From Paenibacillus sp. FSL H7-0737 (GTDB lineage: Bacteria > Bacillota > Bacilli > Paenibacillales > Paenibacillaceae), in NCBI RefSeq assembly GCF_000758545.1, contig NZ_CP009279.1, positions 4,836,001 to 4,900,000 on the forward strand: DNA of 64,000 nucleotides, given 5' to 3'. A program made the position numbers and the translations under genes. Positions within the stretch are counted from its first letter, which is position 1. Every line of letters starts with the position of its first letter. Under the pieces are notes generated by a model that had not been told where the DNA came from, did not search any database, and saw only the letters and a list, made by a program, of their open reading frames with translations. Of this stretch, positions 23,433-31,363 are shown piece after piece.

Positions 23433-23696
23433 TCATTTTTTTAGAATCCCGATTAAGAGAAAGGCTACACCGCAACCGACCCAGCCCAGTTTGCTCCAGG
23501 ACAACTGCTGAGCCATCCCTGTAAGTCCGATCGCTGTCGTCAATATCAAGATCGTCGGGCCTACCAAAGCTAGTCCAGAATTGACTGCAAGCGCCTTGTC
23601 TACCTGATTCAACCGCAGCATAATCAGTGCAGCTATAATCTCCGCACTACCCGAGAACAGCCGAAGAGTCGCCATCCAGCTTACATACTTGTCCAA
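23433..23696 (-). CDS. yqhV: YqhV family (DUF2619) membrane protein
   Basis: An 87-residue protein with three hydrophobic segments (about 18-30, 37-60, 67-85) and the motif RLFSGSAEIIAALIMLRLN, typical of the DUF2619/YqhV family. In B. subtilis yqhV also lies directly upstream of spoIIIAA. Its function is not known; sporulation-linked expression is an inference from position. Start at an ATG preceded by AGGAGTGG. Confidence 0.85.
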   Translation of the reverse strand: MDKYVSWMATLRLFSGSAEIIAALIMLRLNQVDKALAVNSGLALVGPTILILTTAIGLTGMAQQLSWSKLGWVGCGVAFLLIGILKK

Positions 23697-23998
23697 TCCA
23701 CTCCACTCCTAACTTTTACTATTTCACACAGAATGATATTCAGGGCTTGTTTGTCCTTCTCTTATCCATGGATATGCGATAATTACTCACTTTAGACAAG
23801 GAGAAATGACAGAATTGCAAGTCCAACTGTGAAAGAGTTCATAGTACACACCTATATAAATAAATATAATCAGTACGATAAAATTATTTTTTACGAACAC
23901 TTCCATCTGTGGTATCCTTGTTAATTGGAAATATAGTGGGTTTATATTTTCAAAAAGAGCAGACTATAAAGACATAAGAAAAAGAGGGGATTTGTGTC
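23697..23998. other. divergent intergenic region yqhV/yitT
   Basis: About 300 bases of AT-rich sequence between two divergent genes. It must hold both promoters; candidate -10 elements can be picked on each strand but none with a convincing -35. No repeat, RNA element or small gene was seen. Confidence 0.5.
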
Positions 23999-24865
23999 AT
24001 GCAAGTTCGAAGTTACGGGTTACCGCAAAACATGCGGACCGTAGTCAGACCACTCAAGGAAGTAGCTATCATTATTTTTTCAGCCTTTTTAATTGCAAGC
24101 GGGATGCGATTGTTTCTAATTCCTCATCAGCTTCTGAGCGGTGGGGTAGCAGGGGTGGCTTCGGTCGTCGGTTATTTAACGGATCCGAAGTACATTTCTA
24201 AGCTTTATTTTGTAATAAACCTTCCTTTAATTGTCTGGGGATTTATTGCAGTGGGGAAAAAATACATCTTACTAAGCTTGCTTTCCGTCGTGGCCACCAC
24301 CTGGTTCATTACCATTATTCCTGAGGTGCAAATGACCAAGGACCCCATTCTTGCAAGTATTTTCGGCGGAGTAATTATTGCTGGGGGCGTTGGTTTTTCT
24401 CTCCGTACTGGGGGCTCTTCTGGGGGATTTGATATATTAGGCTCGATTATTTCACGTAAACGGGATATTCCCATGGGGAATATCATGTTCTTAATGGATG
24501 GATTAGTTATTCTGAGTTTAGGCTTCTTTAAAAGCTGGGATTCCGCCTTATACGCTATGCTCTGTATTTTTGTAAAGAGTAGAGTAGTCGATATGATCCA
24601 TATTCGCCATGTGAAGCTGACCTGCTTTATCGTTACCAAAGAACGGGAGATGATGTTGACCCGTCTCAGAGAGTTACCTCATGGCATCACTGTCGTCAAT
24701 GCAGAGGGTGGATACAGTCATGAGGGAAATACCATGCTAATGACTGTAACGACTCGGTATGAACTTGCAAATCTGCGGAGAACTATTCTTGAGGCAGACC
24801 CAAGCTCCTTCGTCAATGTTGTGGAGACTGTAGAGATTCAGGGCCGGTTCAAACGATTAGGATAA
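23999..24865 (+). CDS. YitT family membrane protein
   Basis: A 288-residue protein with five to six membrane segments in the first 180 residues (DUF161 repeats: LIPHQLLSGGVAGVASVVGYL, GVGFSLRTGGSSGGFDILGSIISRK) and a C-terminal cytoplasmic DUF2179 domain (about 205-285: FIVTKEREMMLTRLRELPHGITVVNAEGGYS). The family is widespread in Firmicutes; its transport or regulatory role is undefined. ATG start with AGAGGGG. The gene is transcribed against its neighbours and ends at a strong shared terminator, and it is not part of this locus in B. subtilis. Confidence 0.88.
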   Translation: MQVRSYGLPQNMRTVVRPLKEVAIIIFSAFLIASGMRLFLIPHQLLSGGVAGVASVVGYLTDPKYISKLYFVINLPLIVWGFIAVGKKYILLSLLSVVATTWFITIIPEVQMTKDPILASIFGGVIIAGGVGFSLRTGGSSGGFDILGSIISRKRDIPMGNIMFLMDGLVILSLGFFKSWDSALYAMLCIFVKSRVVDMIHIRHVKLTCFIVTKEREMMLTRLRELPHGITVVNAEGGYSHEGNTMLMTVTTRYELANLRRTILEADPSSFVNVVETVEIQGRFKRLG

Positions 24866-24904
24866 ATTCAGGGACCTACCTCCCTTGCTGTTATATAAAT
24901 GAAA

Positions 24905-24945
24905 AGGGATGCCCGCAGCCATTTGGCTGTAAGGCATCCCTCTTT
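24905..24945. terminator. bidirectional terminator yitT/lysC
   Basis: AGGGATGCC (24905-24913) pairs with GGCATCCCT (24933-24941), with an inner GCAGCC/GGCTGT arm. TCTTTG follows on the plus strand and CTTTTC on the minus strand, so it can end both convergent genes. Confidence 0.8.
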
Positions 24946-24961
24946 GTTTACTCAGCAGCTC

Positions 24962-26215
24962 TTATCGGCGATCTTTAGGACCTCCGACAAAAGCCTGCTC
25001 TGTTGTATCGAGATTGTAGGCGGTATGAAGCGCCTGTATGATTGATGGCAAATTGCCTGATTCAATAACGCAAGATACTTTGATCTCAGAAGTGCTGACC
25101 ATCTTGATGCTAACACCCTCTTGGGAGAGTACATCAAACATTTGAGCCGCTACCCCTGGATGGCTGACCATACCAGCACCAACGATGGATACCTTCACCA
25201 GGTTATCCTCGGAGGTAACTTCACGATAAGGCAAAGTTTTATGAATTTCTTTAATAACTTCCTTCGCCCGATCCAGCTCATCAAGAGAAACTGTAAATGA
25301 GAAGTCAGCCTGCTCATTCTGTACACCACTTTGTACGATGATATCTACGTTAACGCCCTCTTCAGCAAGCTTGCCGAAGACCTGAGCGAGTACACCTGGT
25401 ACATCAGGAACTCCAAGAATACTGACACGTGCTACATTCTTATCAAATGCAATACCACTAACTACGATTCCCTGCTCCATGCTTGTTTCCTCCTTCACAA
25501 CAGTACCTTCATTATGATTAAAGCTCGATCTAACGACCAGCTTAACTTGATGACGCTTAGCGTACTCCACTGCACGTGGATGTAATACAGCTGCTCCCAG
25601 ATTGGCAAGCTCCAGCATTTCATCGTAAGAGATTTCCTTCAGCTTACGTGCCGTCTTCACGATACGTGGGTCTGTGGAGTAAATACCATCTACATCGGTA
25701 TAGATCTCGCATACATCTGCTTGAATAGCAGCAGCCAATGCTACGGCTGTAGTGTCCGAACCACCGCGGCCTAATGTGGTGATCTCACCGTCCACAGTCA
25801 TTCCCTGAAAGCCTGCAACGATCACGATCTGTTCACGCTCCAAAGACGCTAATACACGACGCGGGTCAATTTCATTGATACGAGCTCTGCCGTGAGTTTC
25901 GTCTGTTCGGAATCCAGCCTGCCATCCTGTATAAGAAACTGCATTCCGCCCGATCCCATGCAGGGCAATGGACAATAGAGCGACGGAGATTTGTTCACCT
26001 GTCGTCATCAACATATCCATTTCACGTGCGGGCGGCTGCCCGTTTAGTTGCTTCGCCGTATCGATCAAATCATCTGTTGTATCCCCCATTGCAGATACAA
26101 CCACAACGCAGCGATGACCCTCATCTTGCTTGTCTGCGATGCGCTTGGCGACGCGTTTCATTCGTTCAGTGTCGCCGACGGAGCTGCCTCCGAATTTCAT
26201 AACATAAAGTGACAA
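24962..26215 (-). CDS. lysC: aspartate kinase
   Basis: Phosphorylates aspartate, the first step toward lysine, threonine, methionine and diaminopimelate (needed for the wall and spore dipicolinate). The 417-residue protein has the N-terminal kinase motif VMKFGGSSVG, the TTLGRGGSDTTAVALAAAI loop, and two C-terminal ACT domains (about 265-335 and 340-405) for feedback inhibition. Such alpha/beta-type enzymes usually have an internal start for the regulatory beta chain. The TTG at 26215 has GGGGAG ten bases upstream; a GTG at 26227 would abut it. No lysine riboswitch signature is visible upstream. Confidence 0.93.
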   Translation of the reverse strand: MSLYVMKFGGSSVGDTERMKRVAKRIADKQDEGHRCVVVVSAMGDTTDDLIDTAKQLNGQPPAREMDMLMTTGEQISVALLSIALHGIGRNAVSYTGWQAGFRTDETHGRARINEIDPRRVLASLEREQIVIVAGFQGMTVDGEITTLGRGGSDTTAVALAAAIQADVCEIYTDVDGIYSTDPRIVKTARKLKEISYDEMLELANLGAAVLHPRAVEYAKRHQVKLVVRSSFNHNEGTVVKEETSMEQGIVVSGIAFDKNVARVSILGVPDVPGVLAQVFGKLAEEGVNVDIIVQSGVQNEQADFSFTVSLDELDRAKEVIKEIHKTLPYREVTSEDNLVKVSIVGAGMVSHPGVAAQMFDVLSQEGVSIKMVSTSEIKVSCVIESGNLPSIIQALHTAYNLDTTEQAFVGGPKDRR

Positions 26216-26346
26216 AGTCCCATTCACTCCCCATATCGGTCTATGTAGTTGCTTCTAATCGGTTTCCCGCTTTAAATCAGTATAATACGAAAACAGTGCC
26301 TTGCGTTAATGGTTTCATAAAAAATTTATTAAATTTCCCCGCTGTG

Positions 26347-26390
26347 AAAAAAAAAGATAAGGTCAGCATCTGCCCTTCAGCTGTGCTTAT
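26347..26390 (-). terminator. hairpin with T9 in the lysC leader
   Basis: On the minus strand ATAAG + CAGC pairs with GCTG + CTTAT across a 2x2 internal loop, and T9 follows immediately. It lies between the efp terminator and lysC, so it may act as a second terminator or as an attenuator for lysC. Confidence 0.45.
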
Positions 26391-26453
26391 TTTACTCAAC
26401 TTCCAGTATTTTAATGTAGGTTTCCATAGCATCTTTATCCGTTACTGTTCATA

Positions 26454-26483
26454 AAAAAACCTCCACCGTATAAACGGGGAGGC
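26454..26483 (-). terminator. efp terminator
   Basis: GCCTCC-CCGT pairs with ACGG-GGAGG around a 4-base loop and is followed on the minus strand by T7, 35 bases after the efp stop. Confidence 0.85.
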
Positions 26484-26517
26484 TCTTCTGGTAATATCCA
26501 GGTTATTGTTCTGTTTC

Positions 26518-27075
26518 CTACGCGCGGGAGATATATTTACCTTCACGAGTATCAACCAGCAAGATGTCTTCCTCGTTGATGAACAATGGAACCTGAACAC
26601 TATGTCCGGTTTCAAGCTTGGCCGATTTCGTAGCACCTTGAGCCGTGTTACCTTTAACGCCAGGCTCAGTTTCAACAACCTTCAACTCTACGCTGGTAGG
26701 AAGGTTGATCCCAAGAATCTCACCTTTGTAACTAACGATGTTTACAGTCATGTTCTCTTTAAGGAAATTCAATTCCCATTCCAATTGCTTTTCGGACAAT
26801 TCGAATTGGTCATAAGTTTCGTTATCCATAAATACATGGTCCGATCCGCTTGCATACAGATATTGTACACCACGGTTTTCGATAATAGCACGGCCAATCG
26901 TTTCACCTGCACGGAATGTACGCTCTACTGTATTACCGTTACGCAAGTTCTTAAGCTTGGAACGAACAAAAGCTGCGCCTTTACCTGGCTTAACGTGTTG
27001 GAAATCAATAACGGTAAAAATATCTCCCTCTACCTCTACGGTCAAACCTGTTTTAAAATCATTTACTGAAATCAC
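26518..27075 (-). CDS. efp: translation elongation factor P
   Basis: Helps the ribosome form peptide bonds at proline runs. The 185-residue protein has the KOW-like first domain with the modification site HVKPGKGAAFVR (Lys32, the residue modified in B. subtilis), then two OB-like domains with the family pattern EPGVKGNTAQGATKSAKLETG. Length is the family standard. The GTG at 27075 has GGAGGG seven bases upstream and gives MISVNDFKTG, the usual N-terminus. It follows the aminopeptidase gene by 46 bases, as in B. subtilis (yqhT-efp). Confidence 0.97.
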   Translation of the reverse strand: MISVNDFKTGLTVEVEGDIFTVIDFQHVKPGKGAAFVRSKLKNLRNGNTVERTFRAGETIGRAIIENRGVQYLYASGSDHVFMDNETYDQFELSEKQLEWELNFLKENMTVNIVSYKGEILGINLPTSVELKVVETEPGVKGNTAQGATKSAKLETGHSVQVPLFINEEDILLVDTREGKYISRA

Positions 27076-27121
27076 TAAAAATCCCTCCAAAATTTATAAT
27101 TAATCTAATAATCCCGCTTAC

Positions 27122-28192
27122 TTACAGTACTGTATATTCTTTAGACGAATGGGTCAGCAACGATATTCCGCTCTCCGTGATCACAATGTCGTCTTCAATA
27201 CGTACTCCGCCAATTCCCGGCAAATAGATACCCGGCTCCACAGTTACGACCATCCCCGGCTGCATAATATCGTCACTAAGTTTGGACAAACGCGGCCACT
27301 CATGAACTTCCATTCCAAGTCCATGACCTGTGCTGTGTCCAAAATGTTCGCCATATCCGTAACTAGCAATGATATCACGCGCCAAGGCATCACATTCCCG
27401 TCCAGTCATACCCGGCATGATATGTGCTAAAGTATATAGCTGAGCTTCCAGCACAATATCATAGATCTCTTTCAGCTTCGGATCCGGTGCTCCGAGTGCG
27501 ATGGTTCTTGTCACATCTGAGCAATAGCCATCAAGTAATGCACCGAAATCAAGGGTAATGAATTCATTGCCTTGAATTACACGGCTGCTTGCTACGCCGT
27601 GTGGCATGGACGAACGTTCGCCTGAAGCAACAATCGTATCAAACGATGAAGAAGTTGCACCATGGGTACGCATATAAAATTCCATTTCCAAATCAACATC
27701 GCGCTCAGTCATGCCCGGCTTGATCACGTTCAGAATATGACTGAATGTAGCATCGGCCAGATCTGCTGCACGTTGCATAACGGCAAGCTCTTCCTCATCC
27801 TTGAACATACGAAGGTCTTCCACAGCTTTGGAAATTGGAACTAACACTGCCGGCTTAAGTGCTTCTGCATATGAGGTGTACGCACTGAATGAAACATCAT
27901 CCTGTTCGAAACCGATACGCACCTCTTTACCAGAAGGCAAAAGCTCGCGAACGGTATCAATGAACTTAGTTGCATGTTCTACAACTTTAACCCCCATTGC
28001 TTGGTCCGCGGCCTGTGTCATATACCTGAAGTCAGTCAGCAGATAACAATCATCACTTGTCACCAGTACATAACCGGACGATCCGGTAAATCCACTTAAA
28101 TAGCGGCGGTTATAACCGCTAGTTATCAACATTGCATCCAATCCTTGATCCTGCAAAACCTTACGCAGCTTGGAGACACGCTTGTTACCCAT
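27122..28192 (-). CDS. yqhT: Xaa-Pro aminopeptidase family (M24B)
   Basis: Predicted metallopeptidase that releases an N-terminal residue before proline. The 356-residue protein has a creatinase-like N-terminal domain (about 1-125) and the pita-bread catalytic domain with the metal ligands in LDFGALLDGYCSDVTRTI (two Asp), GHSTGHGLGMEVHE (His), EPGIYLPG (Glu) and RIEDDI (Glu). Full length. The ATG at 28192 is preferred, since one two codons upstream is only one base from AGGAG. It is the B. subtilis yqhT equivalent by position. Confidence 0.92.
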   Translation of the reverse strand: MGNKRVSKLRKVLQDQGLDAMLITSGYNRRYLSGFTGSSGYVLVTSDDCYLLTDFRYMTQAADQAMGVKVVEHATKFIDTVRELLPSGKEVRIGFEQDDVSFSAYTSYAEALKPAVLVPISKAVEDLRMFKDEEELAVMQRAADLADATFSHILNVIKPGMTERDVDLEMEFYMRTHGATSSSFDTIVASGERSSMPHGVASSRVIQGNEFITLDFGALLDGYCSDVTRTIALGAPDPKLKEIYDIVLEAQLYTLAHIMPGMTGRECDALARDIIASYGYGEHFGHSTGHGLGMEVHEWPRLSKLSDDIMQPGMVVTVEPGIYLPGIGGVRIEDDIVITESGISLLTHSSKEYTVL

Positions 28193-28266
28193 TTTCATTC
28201 TCCTCTCGAAATAGCCACATTGTATTTTAACATAGGGATATCCCCTTGAGAAGTTTTTTCGCGCCG

Positions 28267-28758
28267 TTAGGCAAGCGCTGTACTTTGCTCACGCTTCCGT
28301 TCGTCCGTATACTCGATCGCTGCTGTATATCCAATGAACATTCCCCATAGTAAAAAAATACAGAACTCACTAATGACCGTGTTCCACGGCAGCTTGAATG
28401 GGGGCTGCATAAGAAACATCTGAGAACCAGGAATAAATATTACCGACCACCATAAAATGCCGTAGACTAGCCCTGGCCAAGGTCCCTTCAGCTTGCGCAG
28501 AAGCAATACATACAGCATGGAGGCGATCACCGAAAATACAATAAACATCATATAGCCCACGAAATGTCCTAACGCAGTTGATAAAAACTCATGTCTGAAA
28601 AAAGGCTCTGCGATAAAGCCAGGACTGACTTTGGTAAAACTGAACCAATAGGCAAGCCAATGAAGCCCTCCCCAAATCAATCCTGAAAAAAAACCTAACT
28701 CAAGCGCAAAAAGCCAAATATTTGTATGCCCCGATTTTTGTTGATGAGATTTACTCAT
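28267..28758 (-). CDS. yqhR: YqhR family membrane protein
   Basis: A 163-residue protein with four hydrophobic segments (about 15-32, 58-82, 88-110, 125-147) between short charged ends, matching the layout of YqhR, which lies next to yqhQ in Bacillus. No catalytic motif is visible; function unknown. The ATG is preceded by a RBS-like GAGGCAA. B. subtilis has aroQ (yqhS) between yqhR and yqhT; it is absent here. Confidence 0.78.
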   Translation of the reverse strand: MSKSHQQKSGHTNIWLFALELGFFSGLIWGGLHWLAYWFSFTKVSPGFIAEPFFRHEFLSTALGHFVGYMMFIVFSVIASMLYVLLLRKLKGPWPGLVYGILWWSVIFIPGSQMFLMQPPFKLPWNTVISEFCIFLLWGMFIGYTAAIEYTDERKREQSTALA

Positions 28759-28914
28759 GAAATTGCCTCGCTTTCTTTATTTTCAATGCCGATTTATCTC
28801 TCGCTCTCTCTTGAAGATAGTATGTACAGCAAAAGGCGATCCAACTAGTAATGTCTACAAAAATTAGTTACAATGTATTATATAAATCATATTAAATACG
28901 AGAAGGTGAATTGG

Positions 28915-29913
28915 TTGTCCCAGGAAACTCCCAGTTACGGCGGCCAAGCCGTCATTGAAGGTGTCATGTTCGGCGGTAAGCATATCAATGTAACAGCCGT
29001 GCGACGCAAGAATCAGGAAATCACATTTTTAGAAGTACCCAAAAGCGATAAGAGCTGGGTCACGAAACTGCGCAAGATTCCGCTGCTTCGCGGCCTTGTC
29101 AGTATTATAGATGCCAGCGCTAAAGGCTCTAAGCACTTGAACTATTCAGCCGAGTCCTACGCTGAAGATGAATTGGAACCGGAAGATCTCGAGAAGGAAA
29201 AAGCGAAGCCGAAGAAAAAGGATGAGGGCTGGAGCCTTGGAATGATTTTTGGCGTTGCTGTAATGGGTATTCTCTCCTTCTTGTTCGGAAAGCTCATTTT
29301 TACGCTTGTTCCGGTATTTGTAGAGGATTTTTTATTTAAAAATGTATTTGATAACTACGTATTGCACAACCTCATAGAAGGCGGCATCAAAATGATTCTC
29401 TTGCTGGTCTATTTATGGGCGATTTCTCAAACACCTGTGATCAAGCGCCTATTCCAGTATCACGGTGCCGAACATAAAGTCATCAGCGCTTTTGAAGCAG
29501 GCGAAGAACTGACTGTTCAGAACGTTCAGAAATACAGCCGTCTGCATTACCGCTGTGGAAGTAGCTTTATGATGCTGACGATTATCCTTGGAGTGATCAT
29601 ATACTCCGTAGTCCCATGGGATAATCTTTGGGAACGAGTGATCCAGCGGATTATCTTGTTGCCAGTCGTAATTGGTGTATCGTTCGAAGTTCTAAAGGGA
29701 ACCAATGCGGTAAGAGAAGTACCAGGCCTTAAATATCTGGGTTACCCTGGATTGTGGCTGCAACTCCTTACAACCAAAGAGCCAAAAGACGATCAGGTAG
29801 AAGTATCTATTGCCTCTTTCAACCGTATGCGTGAGCTTGATGCGGAGATTGAAGCAAGAGGATATTCGGAGGCAAGTGTGTCAGGCGGCATATTGGATCC
29901 TGCGAAAGGATGA
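28915..29913 (+). CDS. yqhQ: YqhQ family (DUF1385) membrane protein
   Basis: A 332-residue DUF1385 protein with the hallmark YGGQAVIEGVMFGG at the N-terminus, a charged hinge EDLEKEKAKPKKKDEG, several membrane segments (about 110-140, 160-185, 220-250) and the conserved QYHGAEHKVISAFEAG. The molecular role is unclear. The TTG at 28915 has AAGGTG six bases upstream and directly precedes the conserved start SQETPSYGG; the frame runs open to 28873. It is 8 bases from the following small gene, one operon. Confidence 0.88.
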   Translation: MSQETPSYGGQAVIEGVMFGGKHINVTAVRRKNQEITFLEVPKSDKSWVTKLRKIPLLRGLVSIIDASAKGSKHLNYSAESYAEDELEPEDLEKEKAKPKKKDEGWSLGMIFGVAVMGILSFLFGKLIFTLVPVFVEDFLFKNVFDNYVLHNLIEGGIKMILLLVYLWAISQTPVIKRLFQYHGAEHKVISAFEAGEELTVQNVQKYSRLHYRCGSSFMMLTIILGVIIYSVVPWDNLWERVIQRIILLPVVIGVSFEVLKGTNAVREVPGLKYLGYPGLWLQLLTTKEPKDDQVEVSIASFNRMRELDAEIEARGYSEASVSGGILDPAKG

Positions 29914-29920
29914 GTGATCT

Positions 29921-30262
29921 ATGATCAGGCATGCTTTAATTTTTTGGATTACGGTTACGCTTGCGATATTCGGTTTTGTGATTGGAGTCTTAACTGAGCC
30001 TTTCTTTACACTGTCGAAGCTGATTCTCCCCTTAGTACTGTTAGCAATCATTTATTATGCTTACAAAAAAATGGGGCCAGGCAAATATGCTCGTAGCAGC
30101 AGTGGGTCTAAGGTTAAAGTGAAGCCTTCCCAGAAGACCATGTCAAAGGTAGCAGGAATTCGCAAGACTCAAGCTGCACCAGGCAAACGCAAAAGCTATC
30201 CTTTCCAAGTGATCGAAGGAAGTAAAGGGAAAAATGACGATCAGCTTCCGAAATATCACTAA
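29921..30262 (+). CDS. YqhP-like small membrane protein
   Basis: A 113-residue protein with two N-terminal hydrophobic segments (about 6-24 and 33-48) and a basic, Lys/Ser-rich C-terminal tail (about 50-113). In B. subtilis a small two-segment protein, YqhP, occupies the same place between yqhQ and yqhO; similarity here is by position and layout, so the name is tentative. The ATG is eight bases after the yqhQ stop. A strong terminator follows. Confidence 0.65.
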   Translation: MIRHALIFWITVTLAIFGFVIGVLTEPFFTLSKLILPLVLLAIIYYAYKKMGPGKYARSSSGSKVKVKPSQKTMSKVAGIRKTQAAPGKRKSYPFQVIEGSKGKNDDQLPKYH

Positions 30263-30277
30263 CTTCATAAAAACTCC

Positions 30278-30321
30278 AAAAAGCATCTCCACGTTTTTAT
30301 TAACGTGCGGGATGCTTTTTT
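30278..30321. terminator. bidirectional terminator yqhP/yqhO
   Basis: AAAAAGCATC (30278-30287) and GATGCTTTTT (30311-30320) pair, with an inner CACGT/ACGTG arm; T6 follows on the plus strand and A5 precedes, so both convergent genes can end here. Confidence 0.85.
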
Positions 30322-30342
30322 CTCATATGGATACCCCGCTCG

Positions 30343-31272
30343 TTATCTTGGTCGCCACTCCTTAAAGAAATCTTCTCCTGCTTTAAGTCCAGCAGCATAC
30401 ATTTCATCGCTTTGCGCTTTTGTAATTTCAAATTGAGTCGTCCCAATCCCAAGCGTAGGAATTTTTACCGTACGAACAAATTTATCCCCTTCAATAAACT
30501 TCTCATCATGAGCAGAGAGCATGGTGGTTACCATAGCTTGGAGCATACTGAATGGCCCTCTAATTTTATGCGGCTGTGGATCGGTCTTACCTACCGTTTG
30601 ATAACCTACCGTAGGAATTCTGCTCCCAAGTTGTTTGCTCCCATTATTCTTGCTGTCAAATAGCCACAAAGGAAAATTACTCAAGAGCCCACCATCTACA
30701 ACATACACAAACTGCTCGGCAAAGGATTTCCCTCTTGCTGCCTGCCCGTTTAGTCTTAACATCACAGGATCAAAAAAATAAGGAATGCTGCAGCTCATTC
30801 GCACTGCCTTGGCCACTTCAAAATGCTCCGGAGAGATCCCATACTGCTCCAAGCCATCTGGCAAGACCAATATCCTTCCATTTGTGATATCGGATGCGAT
30901 GATAGATAATTTACCGGCAGGCAGATCACGGAAGGTGATGATCCCCTTTTTCAGTAATAATGCTCTTATCCAGGACTCCAAGGCTTCTCCAGAATATAAT
31001 CCTTTCTTCAATAACACTCGCAGCGCAGGACCAACGATAGCCGTATTATAAATGGGACCTCGCTTCAGAAACGATGAAAAGGATGTTCCTTGGATTATCC
31101 GACACATTTCCTCCCCTTCATAGCCCGCTGCTAGTAAAGTGGCTACAATCGAACCTGAGGAGGTTCCTGCTACCCTTTTAAAAGTCCAGCCTGCCCTTTC
31201 TGTAGCTTCAACTGCTCCCGCAAGAGAAATCCCCTTTACGCCTCCTCCTTCAAATACTGCGTTAATCTCCAT
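30343..31272 (-). CDS. yqhO: patatin-like phospholipase family protein
   Basis: Predicted lipid acyl hydrolase. The 309-residue protein has the full patatin signature: oxyanion hole EGGGVKG near residue 10, nucleophile elbow GTSSG near 37, and the catalytic Asp in VVDGGLLSNFP near 190. No signal peptide; a cytoplasmic enzyme acting on membrane lipid is likely. The ATG at 31272 (MEINAVFEGGG) has GGGGG upstream; the frame extends to 31296. It equals B. subtilis yqhO by position, though here a glycosidase-like gene stands between it and mntR. Confidence 0.9.
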   Translation of the reverse strand: MEINAVFEGGGVKGISLAGAVEATERAGWTFKRVAGTSSGSIVATLLAAGYEGEEMCRIIQGTSFSSFLKRGPIYNTAIVGPALRVLLKKGLYSGEALESWIRALLLKKGIITFRDLPAGKLSIIASDITNGRILVLPDGLEQYGISPEHFEVAKAVRMSCSIPYFFDPVMLRLNGQAARGKSFAEQFVYVVDGGLLSNFPLWLFDSKNNGSKQLGSRIPTVGYQTVGKTDPQPHKIRGPFSMLQAMVTTMLSAHDEKFIEGDKFVRTVKIPTLGIGTTQFEITKAQSDEMYAAGLKAGEDFFKEWRPR

Positions 31273-31363
31273 ACACAAAAATCCCCCGTTTCCCATAGAT
31301 TCTATTGCTTATCTATGAGCACAGGGGAACATTCATGACTCCTTATGAATAACAGCTAAACTA

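Noticed and set aside
26228..26453. Lysine riboswitch upstream of lysC
   Set aside because: None of the conserved L-box core sequences could be found; only a hairpin with T9 is present.
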